From NCBI GenBank assembly GCA_019637555.1, contig JAHBVK010000001.1, positions 186,001-250,000 of the forward strand: 64,000 nt of DNA, read 5' to 3'. The notes beneath the pieces were generated by a model. That model ran no database searches and was not told where the DNA came from. It saw only the letters and a program-made list of their open reading frames with translations. This document shows positions 1 through 9,216 of the stretch, in pieces. Made by a program: the position numbers and the translations under genes. This stretch comes from Anaerolineae bacterium (GTDB lineage Bacteria > Chloroflexota > Anaerolineae > Aggregatilineales > UBA2796). The stretch's first letter is position 1, and each line of letters opens with the position of its first letter.

Positions 1-2
1 CC

Positions 3-3000
3 GATGCCAAGCCTTATTTCCTCAAGGTTGAACAACTTGATCCTTTCCTCGCCTGGACGCTGGTCAACCCCGATGGCAAGGAAGTACCTAAAGATGCCTT
101 CAAACTGCCGCGACTACAATGGGATGTTCGCGCTGCGGCAGCATTAGCATCCAATACGCCAGAATGGATGGCGACTATTGGCGATGCCTTCGATAACCCG
201 GAAACGGTAGACCTCACTATGCAGGATCGGCGCAAGGTGTGGATGGACGACTTCGCACCTTCTAGTTCGCCGCAACCAACTCAACGTACTGGCGGATTAC
301 TGGATAAATACCAACCTGCGTTTGGTGCACCTGCCGCAGCGCCAAGTACCACCGACGATGATGTGCCAAGTTGGTTCAAGGAATTTGAGGTTGATTCGCA
401 AAAAGTTTCCAGCAGCGGGGCGATCCCGATATGGACTCAGGAAGATAACAGCTTTAGCGCACCGGAATTCACCTTGCCGCCAAGCAGACCCGATCTCCCT
501 GCTGCGCCAACAAGTCCTGAACCAAACATAAACGATCCGCTTGACGGCGATTGGCTATTCGAAGGCACAGATTTCGCCGCCGCAATGCCAGTTGAAGAAA
601 CACCAGTCTCAGACACGTCACCTGAAATCTCAGCGTCTGTTGCGGACGCGCTGGAGTGGTTGCAAACAGGCGGATTGACACCACCAGAGGGTATGCACAC
701 AGAACCTAATAGCGATCAGACGCAAGAGCCGATTGCCGAGTCAAGTGATCCGCAAAATGCGGTTCTAGCCAGTGCGCCGATTGAACTCGATTGGTTACTT
801 GCTGATGATGACGCTGGTGTAGTTGAGAACGCAGCTACGACTGTGGACGCAACTCCATCTCATGGCGACGAACCTATGAACGCTATGGATGCACTGGAAT
901 GGCTGCAAACTAACGCATCCTCGCCAGAGATGAATAGCAATGATGGAATCGACGCGATCATTGCCGCAGGTAGTAGCGCTGAGATTTCGGTCCCGCCCGC
1001 GCACTCCTCCGACATTACCGATGTGTCCGATGCATTAGCTTGGCTGCAGACTGGCTCGTTTTCCGCTGATCAACTAAATACGGAAGCGCCAGCTCCTGGT
1101 AACGACCTAATTGAATCGCAGCAACTGGATGCTGAAGAAGATTTGTTATCAGCCGAGTCTCCCAATCTCGACTGGTTGCTTCAGGATGACGGTGGCGTCA
1201 ATACAACTGAAACCGCATTCGAACCTGTACTCGGAACTTCCGACGCCGACGATAGTTCAATGCCATCTTGGATGATGCGCGCCGGAACAGGTGAGTTAGC
1301 GGCAAATGAGCAAGAACAAACAACGATCGATAGTGAAACATCATCTAATCGTCCGAAAACTGGACAGTTGGATTGGCTAGAGAGTATAGATGCTACGACC
1401 ATCTCTAACCCTGAGTTGCATCTACCTGCTGAAACTAGCACCGATGTTACGGATTCCTCAACTTCGGGCGTGACTTCCCTGCTGAAGCGATTGACTTCAA
1501 CGTCAGGAGCTATGGCAGTACCGCCAGCGTCGGAAGTGCAGGAGCAGGAAGCATCTGCCGAACCTGATAATTCTCTGGCTCCTAATATGCCCGTTGATCT
1601 GGCGGGAGATACGCCCGCCGAGGAGTTCATGGCATGGCTAAACGCTAATCCTGAACCCACCGAAAATGCAGTACAACCGGCAGTACAAGAAGAAGATTGG
1701 CTCTCATCGCTCCAAATCACTGACTCGGTAGTACTCACTCCGCCCGCACAGACTGAAGGGACAGGGAGTGAAGTTCAGTCGCAAGCCTCAGATGAAGCTG
1801 CACCGACTGATCCGGAATCTCGCGAATGGCTAATCTCATCCGCACTCACCGAAGGCGATGAGTTCGCGCTGTTGTTCGATCAACCTACTAGCAGTCCGGG
1901 TACAGCAGTACCAAGCGATTTGGCTGCTCCTGCCCAATTCGATGCCATGCTGGTGGACGATGTTGTGCCTGAAATTGAAGCTTCCGACCCTCTAGCGTGG
2001 GCTAAAGATTTGGGCATTAATATCGCTGATCAATCTGCTGTAGAAACAGACGTAGATGCCGCGTTTGATGGCTTAGATATACCGTTGGCGCAGCAAACGG
2101 AAGACCCCCTTGCTTGGATGAAACAAGCAGGTTTGGGAATGCCAGAAGATCAGGCGGCTACCGAAAGCAGTGACGATCCGCTGGCATGGATGACCCAATC
2201 TGGGATCGCGGATAGTGGAGAGCACCAACCTGAGATCGGTTTGGATATGCTTCTCAACGATTCGTCGAACGTAGCTTCAATTTCAGACATTGCTGCACCA
2301 ATAATTGAAGATGTCAGTTCCGAAGAGGATGTATCCACTGTACCGTCATTGGCTGACACGGCGGAACCCGACTGGTTGTTGGAAATGGCTCCGATTCCGG
2401 AGCCAGACGAAGGATTGACGTCACAGACGGTAGTAGTGCCGCCACCGGTTAGCAATGACATGCCGCTGATGGCGTTGCCAACTACTGATGATCTGGACTG
2501 GTTAGCTGCAATTGGCACGCCAAGCGATGCCGTCAACGATCCGGCAAGCGGTTTAGACGCTGCTGAAGCACCGTCGAGTTTAAACTGGTTGGAAGAGTCC
2601 GCTGTTGAGCGGTTGACTGAGCAAGGTTCAGGAGCATTCAAGCTACCTGAGGATAGTCAGGTCAGTGATGTGCCAGACAGCGACAATGCACTTGCTGCCC
2701 TTGTACTACCAGAATTATCGCTAGATGATCTCGGGCTGGGATTCACTGATACGCCTGATCTAAGCGTCGCGCCTACAGCACCTAACTTACCAGAGACTCT
2801 TGCCGCGGGGAGTCAACTGGATAAATTTGATGTTGAATTGGGATTGGATGCGACCGAACTACCCGATTGGATGTCTACGCTTGCGCCAGCAAATGTAGGT
2901 AAAGCTCCACTGCCATTAGATGCACTGGACTTCGGCTCGATTCCGCCGGCTGCACCAGAGCCACCCTCTCCTGATCTGACAGGGTTGCTCAGCGATCTTG

Positions 3001-4568
3001 GTATCGAGAATGAACCCTCAATACAGTCAGAAGCTAGCATCACGTCTATTTCACACTCAGGCGATGAACTCAACTTAGACATTGATCTCGATGCTATTCT
3101 TGCTAGTGTCGGGGATGTTCCCGGAGTTCTCGGCGTCCCAGCCATCCCATCGATACCTACAACACCAACGACAGCCGAACCAAACTTCGACGAATTATTC
3201 GGGGGCACAACAGCATCGACTTGGGATCAGGAAGTTTCCGCCACAGCGGCAGAAACAGATTCACCTGCATGGTTAACCGACTTCGCGGCGGAGAATACAG
3301 CATCAACGCCAAGCGCAGACATTCCAAATGATCAAGTTCCCGGCAAACGAGCTACCGCGCCATTAGAAGCACTTGATTTTGCTGGGTTACCCACTGCACA
3401 GCCGGATAGTCTGATGTTGAATCTGGCGGATCTTTTTGATGCGGACGTTGCCGATCTTAGGAATAGCCCCCCGACTTCGCCTGCATCAACGCCTGATATT
3501 CCTCCAGTGGAACCGATTGTGGATTCGCTTGACAATCCCGCTGACTGGTTATCATCCTTCATGGGTGACACTCCGGAAATGATTGCCGAGCCGGACACGT
3601 TGGAAAGCGATGCCGTAGGTGATGGCGATGCCGCACTAATGGACTTGGATGATGGTACACCATTGCAAGGCATTATTCCTGACTGGATGGCGGCGTTTTC
3701 TTCATCAACGGATGTGTTAGGTGAAGCAAGTACGGTCAAACCAGAAGCTGCCGATAGCTTGGAATCCGGCACGCGCACTCTAGACGCTGCTGAAATCGAT
3801 AATGCGATAGCAGCAAGTGATCTTAACTCAACGTTAGATGTTGACGATTTCACCGCGTTTCTAACCAGTTCAAGCAGTACTATCGATACCACATCTGCCG
3901 ATTGGTTAAGCCAAGCGGAATCGACTGGTCTTGAGACCGATTCGACTGCGCCAGATGATATCGACTCCGCGATTACGGGCTTGGATGTAGATGTTGATGC
4001 GATGTTAGCTTCAATTGGAGAAGTTGCGCCTACAGCTAACGAGGAGCAATTTCCCGCAGCGTCAAGTGCTGAGGGATTTGGGGAACAGCTTGATGTAGCA
4101 TCTTCAGATCTATCCTCACCTGTGCCCGCACCTACTGAGCCGCCAGCATCAGGTCCGAAACGGCAATCTCAGGAGAACCCTGCATGGCTCGATGACATGA
4201 TCGCAGGTTTGGGGATTGGTGAATCGGCGGGACAATCACCGAATTCAGAAGTTGAGTCGAAATCCGAACAGCTTTCAGATGCCTCTACGGTTGCGACTTC
4301 CGACGATTCGGTTGATACTAGCGAAGAGAAGAAGCCCGCAACAGGATCGTTCGGCTTTGTGAAGCCTCCTGCATGGACACGGACAGGCAAGACGGATGCT
4401 TTGCCTGCTAGTTCCGCGCAGCCGTCACCTTCAGAAGCAGAGGAGCAGACGACTGAAGAGTCTAAAAATGAGACCAAGTCGGATGTGCTGGATGATGATT
4501 TCTCCAATATGCTAAAGGGGCTTCTCGGAGATAACGACACTGATTTACCAGATTGGCTGCGTCAATAG
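3..4568 (+). CDS. acidic WL-motif repeat protein, 5' end outside window
   Basis: The reading frame is open from base 3 with no stop. The first Met in the window, at 168, is therefore probably internal and the gene starts upstream. The visible 1521 codons are very rich in Asp, Glu, Ser, Thr, Pro and Ala. About two dozen short motifs with Trp-Leu or Trp-Met recur along it (EWLQTG, DWLLADD, AWMKQAG, DWLSSF, AWLDDM and others). Each is separated by 40-80 residues of disordered-looking acidic linker, and the chain ends in PDWLRQ. No enzymatic domain, signal peptide or membrane helix is visible. The next gene, 95 bases downstream, shares the motif style, so the two probably form one operon. A scaffold or ligand with many short linear motifs is my inference; I do not know a function. 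Confidence 0.8.
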   Translation, partial: DAKPYFLKVEQLDPFLAWTLVNPDGKEVPKDAFKLPRLQWDVRAAAALASNTPEWMATIGDAFDNPETVDLTMQDRRKVWMDDFAPSSSPQPTQRTGGLLDKYQPAFGAPAAAPSTTDDDVPSWFKEFEVDSQKVSSSGAIPIWTQEDNSFSAPEFTLPPSRPDLPAAPTSPEPNINDPLDGDWLFEGTDFAAAMPVEETPVSDTSPEISASVADALEWLQTGGLTPPEGMHTEPNSDQTQEPIAESSDPQNAVLASAPIELDWLLADDDAGVVENAATTVDATPSHGDEPMNAMDALEWLQTNASSPEMNSNDGIDAIIAAGSSAEISVPPAHSSDITDVSDALAWLQTGSFSADQLNTEAPAPGNDLIESQQLDAEEDLLSAESPNLDWLLQDDGGVNTTETAFEPVLGTSDADDSSMPSWMMRAGTGELAANEQEQTTIDSETSSNRPKTGQLDWLESIDATTISNPELHLPAETSTDVTDSSTSGVTSLLKRLTSTSGAMAVPPASEVQEQEASAEPDNSLAPNMPVDLAGDTPAEEFMAWLNANPEPTENAVQPAVQEEDWLSSLQITDSVVLTPPAQTEGTGSEVQSQASDEAAPTDPESREWLISSALTEGDEFALLFDQPTSSPGTAVPSDLAAPAQFDAMLVDDVVPEIEASDPLAWAKDLGINIADQSAVETDVDAAFDGLDIPLAQQTEDPLAWMKQAGLGMPEDQAATESSDDPLAWMTQSGIADSGEHQPEIGLDMLLNDSSNVASISDIAAPIIEDVSSEEDVSTVPSLADTAEPDWLLEMAPIPEPDEGLTSQTVVVPPPVSNDMPLMALPTTDDLDWLAAIGTPSDAVNDPASGLDAAEAPSSLNWLEESAVERLTEQGSGAFKLPEDSQVSDVPDSDNALAALVLPELSLDDLGLGFTDTPDLSVAPTAPNLPETLAAGSQLDKFDVELGLDATELPDWMSTLAPANVGKAPLPLDALDFGSIPPAAPEPPSPDLTGLLSDLGIENEPSIQSEASITSISHSGDELNLDIDLDAILASVGDVPGVLGVPAIPSIPTTPTTAEPNFDELFGGTTASTWDQEVSATAAETDSPAWLTDFAAENTASTPSADIPNDQVPGKRATAPLEALDFAGLPTAQPDSLMLNLADLFDADVADLRNSPPTSPASTPDIPPVEPIVDSLDNPADWLSSFMGDTPEMIAEPDTLESDAVGDGDAALMDLDDGTPLQGIIPDWMAAFSSSTDVLGEASTVKPEAADSLESGTRTLDAAEIDNAIAASDLNSTLDVDDFTAFLTSSSSTIDTTSADWLSQAESTGLETDSTAPDDIDSAITGLDVDVDAMLASIGEVAPTANEEQFPAASSAEGFGEQLDVASSDLSSPVPAPTEPPASGPKRQSQENPAWLDDMIAGLGIGESAGQSPNSEVESKSEQLSDASTVATSDDSVDTSEEKKPATGSFGFVKPPAWTRTGKTDALPASSAQPSPSEAEEQTTEESKNETKSDVLDDDFSNMLKGLLGDNDTDLPDWLRQ

Positions 4569-4663
4569 TGAGCAGCGTGAATTCATGACGGCAACTATCT
4601 TAATTATCCTACCGACACCGACACGATATGAACGCGGCTTACGCTGCCGAAGGAGGACAGGCA

Positions 4664-7297
4664 ATGGCTTTGCCACCTAATCCGGGCGATGCCAAAACAA
4701 CTCCAGACGATGATCCTCTGGGGGGCATGGACCCGATGGCATGGCTGGAAAGTCTGGCGAAACGTCAGGGGGCGAACGTTGAAGAATTAACTACCTCCGC
4801 TGACATTGATGTGCCGACTCCTCCCGCCGATTCTGTAATTGACGAACCGGGGTATACACCCGGTTATGAGTCTGCATCCACGCCAGCAAAAGCAAAACCT
4901 GTTGCCTCCGTGCCAGACGAGATTGCAGCTACCCAGCAAATTGTCGCGCAAGCCAGTTCTGAACCTGCTGCAACCACGGGTGACGATCCGCTAGGGGGCA
5001 TGGACCCAATGGCATGGCTAGAAAGTCTTGCTAAGCGTCAAGGTGCTAATTCCGAAGAATTGACAACGACTGCCGACCTTGATGTACCTTTGCCAGCAAC
5101 CGATGCAGTGATCGATGAACCAGGATATACACCCGGCTACGAATCCTTTGAATCGCCCAAAGCCAAGGCGGTCAAAGCAGAGAAGTCTCAATCTGAGCCT
5201 GAACCTGAACTGCCTGTGATTGCGGAAATTCCTACACCTGTTGCCTCTGCTGAGTTGGAATACGTCGCAGATCCAGATTTGGAGGCAGTAGCTGCACAGA
5301 CCGACGATCCATTAGGTGGTATGGATCCGATGGCATGGTTGGAAAGCCTTGCCAAGCGTCAGGGTGCGAATTCAGAAGAATTAATGACTACTGCCGATAT
5401 TGACGTACCTCTACCGCCAGCTGACGCAGTGATCGATGAGCCGGGCTACACCCCGGGTTACGAATCAGCCAAACCTGAACCCGTAAAGGCAAAGGTCTCA
5501 GAACCGGAACCAGAACCGGAAGAGCCAGTGATCGCTGAGGTGTCCAGTACCATTGAAAGTGTAGAATCGGAACCAGCAGCTACTATTTCTACGCCTGTTG
5601 CTGAAATAGCGACAGGCGATGATCCGTTAGCTGGTATGGATCCGATGGCATGGTTGGAAAGCCTTGCTAAGCGTCAGGGTGCGAACGTAGAGGAATTGAC
5701 CACCTCCGCTGATCTCGATGTTCCCATGCCACCCGCTGACGCAGTAATTGATGAACCGGGTTACGTTGATTATGATCCATTTAGTGCGGGCACGAAGCCT
5801 CGCGTGGACAGCCTTCCGTCAGAACCTGCTGTTGCCTCCATCAAGGAATCTACCGAATCCGAACCATTGCAGTTCGAAGACTCACGTCAGTGGTTGGATA
5901 CATTGGCAGAGATCGAGGCGGCACGCAACGAAGAAGCCCTAGTTGAAGCCGAACCTGAAGTAGAAATAGCATCCAGTGCTTCCATAGCTGATATCCCTGA
6001 TCCTGACCTTTCCGAAGCCGAAGCAGCAGAAATCCTCGGCATTGCTGAACCAGTAAAGGCGACAGTTGGTGATCCGCTCGGTGGTATGGATCCATTTGAA
6101 TGGCTGGAGAATCTAGCTAAGGAGACAGGTGTCGAAGCACCTGATCTAATCTCCGCGCCCTCCACTGAGGCACAAATGCGAGCCTCGCTTGATTTGACTG
6201 CTTTGGATGCGCCAACCCAACCCGAAGCGTTGATTACTACGCCCGAAGCTACCCTGTCTTGGCTGGAGGGATTATCGGATACTGATACACCAACGGACGA
6301 CAGCCTCGAAATCGCCGCTCAAGCTGGACTTCCAGATTGGCTGACAGAGCCAGCCGATGAGCCAACCGCTTCTAAACCTGCCTTATCTGTCGATATTCAA
6401 GTCCCAGACTTACCTGCCGATGTGCCTACATGGCTGCTTGAGAAACCCGAGGCTGAGATCGGCTCCGATTTCGTAGAGTTTACTTCCCCCGTCGCGCAGA
6501 ACATGCCTCCCACAGCGGAGATAGAGTTGACGGCGGAGGAAATCAATGCTTTGACAATGCCTACCTCCGAAGCCGATATCGACTCGTGGGCAGAAGCACT
6601 GGATGAGGAGTATGAGCGTCGCCAGGCTGGTGACGAGTCAATTCCCGACTGGTATACCGAAGCGATGGAACGGGCAGAAGAAGCTACCGGACCAATGGCA
6701 GCTATCCAACTGCCTGCTCCGGCTGCCGATTCGATGCTAGAGCTAGAAGATGATGAACCGCTACTGCCCGCTGAACTTCCAGATTGGTTGCGTACAGAAG
6801 AGCCAGCAGCAGATGTTCGCGCTTCTGCCACAGTGCCGGATTGGTTGCACCAAGTTGATAATGACGCAGCCGCACCAGTAGGCGAAGCTGATCTTGATTG
6901 GATCAAGGATGTCGATGCGGTAGAGGTTCCAGATTGGTTAAAGGAAGCTGCGCCTGCTTCGACAATATCTGAGCCGGTCGCAGCCGTCCCGCCAGCGCCG
7001 AAACCTGCGCCACAACCTGTACCAACCTCCGTACCCCCTGCCGCTTCAAAGACAGGGCGCATAAGACAGGCACGCGAACACGCCACTGCTGAACGTCTAA
7101 ATGATGCTATGAAGGTTTATCAGCAGTTGATCGATGACTCAGAAGACTTGGAAGACGTGCGCGCTGATCTCCGCACGATGGCGGAAGCCAAGCCGAAAGA
7201 GCCGCGTATCCGCAGACTACTGGGTGATACGCATATGCGGCTTAACGATTTACAAGCAGCCTTGGATGCTTACCGGAGCGCGTTGGATCAGCTGTAA
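4664..7297 (+). CDS. acidic WL-motif repeat protein with C-terminal TPR-like region
   Basis: 877 residues. I chose ATG 4664 over ATG 4628 because AGGAGG at 4651-4656 sits 7 bases before it. The first half has four long tandem units, each beginning DDPLGGMDPMAWLESLAKR (the fourth has DDPLAG) and ending EPGY. They start at about 4709, 4982, 5303 and 5618, and a decayed fifth starts at about 6071. The second half has single motifs such as PDWLTEP, PDWLRTEE, PDWLHQ and PDWLKEA. The last 95 residues look like two or three TPR helices pairs (DAMKVYQQLIDD, then RLLGDTHMRLNDLQAALDAY). No signal peptide or membrane segment is visible. The TPR end suggests protein-protein interaction. The shared motif links it to the preceding gene. 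Function unknown. Confidence 0.85.
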   Translation: MALPPNPGDAKTTPDDDPLGGMDPMAWLESLAKRQGANVEELTTSADIDVPTPPADSVIDEPGYTPGYESASTPAKAKPVASVPDEIAATQQIVAQASSEPAATTGDDPLGGMDPMAWLESLAKRQGANSEELTTTADLDVPLPATDAVIDEPGYTPGYESFESPKAKAVKAEKSQSEPEPELPVIAEIPTPVASAELEYVADPDLEAVAAQTDDPLGGMDPMAWLESLAKRQGANSEELMTTADIDVPLPPADAVIDEPGYTPGYESAKPEPVKAKVSEPEPEPEEPVIAEVSSTIESVESEPAATISTPVAEIATGDDPLAGMDPMAWLESLAKRQGANVEELTTSADLDVPMPPADAVIDEPGYVDYDPFSAGTKPRVDSLPSEPAVASIKESTESEPLQFEDSRQWLDTLAEIEAARNEEALVEAEPEVEIASSASIADIPDPDLSEAEAAEILGIAEPVKATVGDPLGGMDPFEWLENLAKETGVEAPDLISAPSTEAQMRASLDLTALDAPTQPEALITTPEATLSWLEGLSDTDTPTDDSLEIAAQAGLPDWLTEPADEPTASKPALSVDIQVPDLPADVPTWLLEKPEAEIGSDFVEFTSPVAQNMPPTAEIELTAEEINALTMPTSEADIDSWAEALDEEYERRQAGDESIPDWYTEAMERAEEATGPMAAIQLPAPAADSMLELEDDEPLLPAELPDWLRTEEPAADVRASATVPDWLHQVDNDAAAPVGEADLDWIKDVDAVEVPDWLKEAAPASTISEPVAAVPPAPKPAPQPVPTSVPPAASKTGRIRQAREHATAERLNDAMKVYQQLIDDSEDLEDVRADLRTMAEAKPKEPRIRRLLGDTHMRLNDLQAALDAYRSALDQL

Positions 7298-7311
7298 CTC
7301 TCCGTTATAAT
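7283..7311 (+). promoter_or_regulatory. putative sigma-70 promoter for ndk
   Basis: TTGGAT at 7283-7288 and a perfect TATAAT at 7306-7311 are separated by 17 bases. The promoter overlaps the last codons of the preceding gene. Predicted transcription would start near 7318, just ahead of the hairpin at 7341. Confidence 0.6.
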
Positions 7312-7340
7312 GGTCAATGTCAAACTCTAGTAGAGTAAGG

Positions 7341-7375
7341 CGGGTTGGATAACTTACAGTTATCCAGCCCGTTTT
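7341..7375 (+). terminator. hairpin terminator or attenuator ahead of ndk
   Basis: Arms CGGGTTGGATAACT (7341-7354) and AGTTATCCAGCCCG (7358-7371) pair over 14 bases with one G-T pair and a 3-base loop, followed by TTTT. It ends the acidic-protein operon. It also lies between the TATAAT at 7306 and the ndk ribosome site, so it could act as an ndk leader attenuator. Confidence 0.7.
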
Positions 7376-7402
7376 GTGTGTCATTTGCAGGAGGAATCGA
7401 AC

Positions 7403-7858
7403 TTGGAACGTACTCTCATCATCATTAAGCCCGATGGCGTCCAACGTGGACTAGTCGGGGAAATACTGACCCGCTTTGAGCGCAAAGGATTCCGCATTGC
7501 GGGTATGAAGTTTATGCAACCTAGCCGTGAACTGGCGGAAAAGCACTATGCTGTCCATCAGGGCAAGCCTTTTTATGAGGGCTTAGTCAGTTATATCATC
7601 TCATCACCTGTAGTAGTGCTGGTTTTGGAAGGCACGAACGCAATCGTCGCTGCGCGTGGAACGGTTGGTGCAACCCGCCCGCATGAAGCAGCCCCCGGCA
7701 GTATTCGTGGCGATTTTGGCTTGGAAGTTGGGCGTAACCTTGTTCACGCTTCGGATAGCGTGGAGAACGGTCTAGCTGAGATTGCGCTGTGGTTCAAGCC
7801 GGAAGAATTGGTGAACTGGACCCGCAATAATGAGCCGTGGATCTTCGAAAAACCCTAA
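7403..7858 (+). CDS. ndk: nucleoside diphosphate kinase
   Basis: Transfers the gamma-phosphate from NTPs to NDPs through a phospho-histidine and so balances nucleotide pools in the cytoplasm. The start is TTG 7403: AGGAGG at 7389-7394 is 8 bases upstream, and the protein then begins MERTLIIIKPDGVQRG, exactly as the family does. Its 151 residues match the usual 140-155. The family signature NLVHASDSVENG, with the catalytic His, is present, as are GATRPHEAAPGSIRGDFG and the C-terminal ALWFKPEEL. An ATG at 7376 lies in the hairpin tail ahead of the ribosome site and is not credible. Convergent with the next gene. Confidence 0.97.
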   Translation: MERTLIIIKPDGVQRGLVGEILTRFERKGFRIAGMKFMQPSRELAEKHYAVHQGKPFYEGLVSYIISSPVVVLVLEGTNAIVAARGTVGATRPHEAAPGSIRGDFGLEVGRNLVHASDSVENGLAEIALWFKPEELVNWTRNNEPWIFEKP

Positions 7859-7893
7859 TTCGACGTTATCCAAACTCAATTGAAGATAGTAGC

Positions 7894-7930
7894 TCACAAT
7901 GGGCAGATGAAGTTCATCTGCCCATTGTGA
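7894..7930. terminator. 17-bp perfect inverted repeat between convergent genes
   Basis: TCACAATGGGCAGATGA (7894-7910) and its exact complement (7914-7930) flank a 3-base loop. It lies after ndk and includes the last five codons and stop of the minus-strand gene. No long T tract follows on either strand, so it is a strong hairpin of probable two-way terminator function rather than a textbook terminator. Confidence 0.65.
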
Positions 7931-9158
7931 TGATATATCCACCAAGATTACTAAAATTGGGATCTTGCATCATGTTCCGAATCGCAGCCGCCGTCAACAT
8001 ATACGATAGAATCGACAGCACAATCCCCGTCAAGATTACCATTGCGCAGCCGCGAAAGAATCCAAAATTATGAGCGCGCGCAGAGAAATAGACCCATGCA
8101 ATCAGACCACCAATGCCAAGCGCTGCATATAGGCCAGCGATAGCTTGTGTTGTGCTACTCGGTGTCGTAAAGGCGCTGATTGGCGTGATTAAAAAGACAA
8201 CGCCGCTCAAGACCGCGATGATCGCCTGTACGCGCATCGATGTCCGCAGAAAATTTAGCAGCCCGCCTGATCCACCGATGAAGATACCTACCACATAAAG
8301 GAGGAACGAGAAGATCAGATTGGAAACTGTGAGCGTAATCGACTGCACTACCGTACCTACGACTAACTGCTCACGTCCGATGTTGTAGAAACTATCCAAC
8401 AAAGGCAGAATGCTTGCAGTGTAATCCGCAGGTGCAACTGTCAGGAGCTGAGTGAGTAACTCACTTGATTTGCGATAAGTGATCGCAGAGACTAAAACAT
8501 AGCCGACAACAATCACCGCCATTTCCAGCAAAAACATGCCGATAGTAACTGTCCCTGTGACTGCTAGGTTTTCGTCTTTGACCTCAGTATGACCGAGCAC
8601 AGTTTGCACAGGATCAGAACTGCCGCCGACGAGTGCGGCTGCCAACCCGATCACAAATGGCTGCGTTCCCAATTCGGGATCAGCTTGCACGGCTTTCCGC
8701 AGTTCGAGGATCGCTTTGTCAATTTTGCCGTTAAAGCGATGCTGTGTAGCAGCATCTAGATGACCTTTAGCAATCTTCTTTTTTTGTTCGCTAACTGGTG
8801 CTGGTTTGCCCATTCCTAGAAAGTTAGGGTTTAGCGGTAAAGCTGGAGCTGGCTTGCCAGCATTTACATTACGCTGCTTTCCGGTTTCGAACGGCGAGAC
8901 CGATCCATAACCAGTTTGATTATTTTCCAATGGTTTAACTGTACCGATGCTTTGAGTATCGGGCGTGGGGTGCATCGTCCTGAGGTATTGCAGCGCCTTC
9001 TGGATAAGCGCCTTGACTTCCACATTGGTTTCACTGTGCAGCAAGCGTTCTAGTGCCATCTGCGCATCAGGATGACCGGAGTTCGTGATTTTTACGATTG
9101 CTTGTCGTCGCTGCAAAACATCGCCGCTGCTTAATTGTCGCTGATATTGCTCGAACAT
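7914..9158 (-). CDS. HEAT/TPR-like protein with Yip1-like membrane domain
   Basis: 414 residues, ATG at 9158, with AAAGGAT about 9 bases upstream. Residues 1-60 look like one HEAT-type helical repeat (DVLQRRQAIVKITNSGHPDAQMALERLL). A low-complexity linker follows, then a single TPR-like helix pair near 130-165 (FNGKIDKAILELRKAVQADPELG). The C-terminal half (about 185-405) has five or so hydrophobic segments and resembles the Yip1 or DUF-type small integral membrane domains that often follow such repeats. It is probably a cytoplasm-facing membrane protein. It lies 58 bases downstream of the iron operon in the same orientation and could be cotranscribed. I cannot assign a function. Confidence 0.75.
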   Translation of the reverse strand: MFEQYQRQLSSGDVLQRRQAIVKITNSGHPDAQMALERLLHSETNVEVKALIQKALQYLRTMHPTPDTQSIGTVKPLENNQTGYGSVSPFETGKQRNVNAGKPAPALPLNPNFLGMGKPAPVSEQKKKIAKGHLDAATQHRFNGKIDKAILELRKAVQADPELGTQPFVIGLAAALVGGSSDPVQTVLGHTEVKDENLAVTGTVTIGMFLLEMAVIVVGYVLVSAITYRKSSELLTQLLTVAPADYTASILPLLDSFYNIGREQLVVGTVVQSITLTVSNLIFSFLLYVVGIFIGGSGGLLNFLRTSMRVQAIIAVLSGVVFLITPISAFTTPSSTTQAIAGLYAALGIGGLIAWVYFSARAHNFGFFRGCAMVILTGIVLSILSYMLTAAAIRNMMQDPNFSNLGGYIITMGR

Positions 9159-9216
9159 GCCTTACATCCTTTATCCCTAGCAATGATCGTAACCTAGGGG
9201 TAGAGATGCTTGTGTT

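Noticed and set aside
3332..3892. 186-codon minus-strand ORF inside the first acidic gene
   Set aside because: Its Ser/Ala-rich product is the complement of the acidic repeat codons. No ribosome site, and it lies wholly within a convincing gene.
4628..4663. ATG 4628 as start of the second acidic gene
   Set aside because: The strong AGGAGG lies downstream of it and serves ATG 4664.
6397..7086. 229-codon minus-strand ORF, Ser-rich
   Set aside because: Shadow of the Asp/Glu/Ala-rich plus-strand gene. The low-complexity SSSSSS stretch reflects GAA/GAT codons read in reverse.
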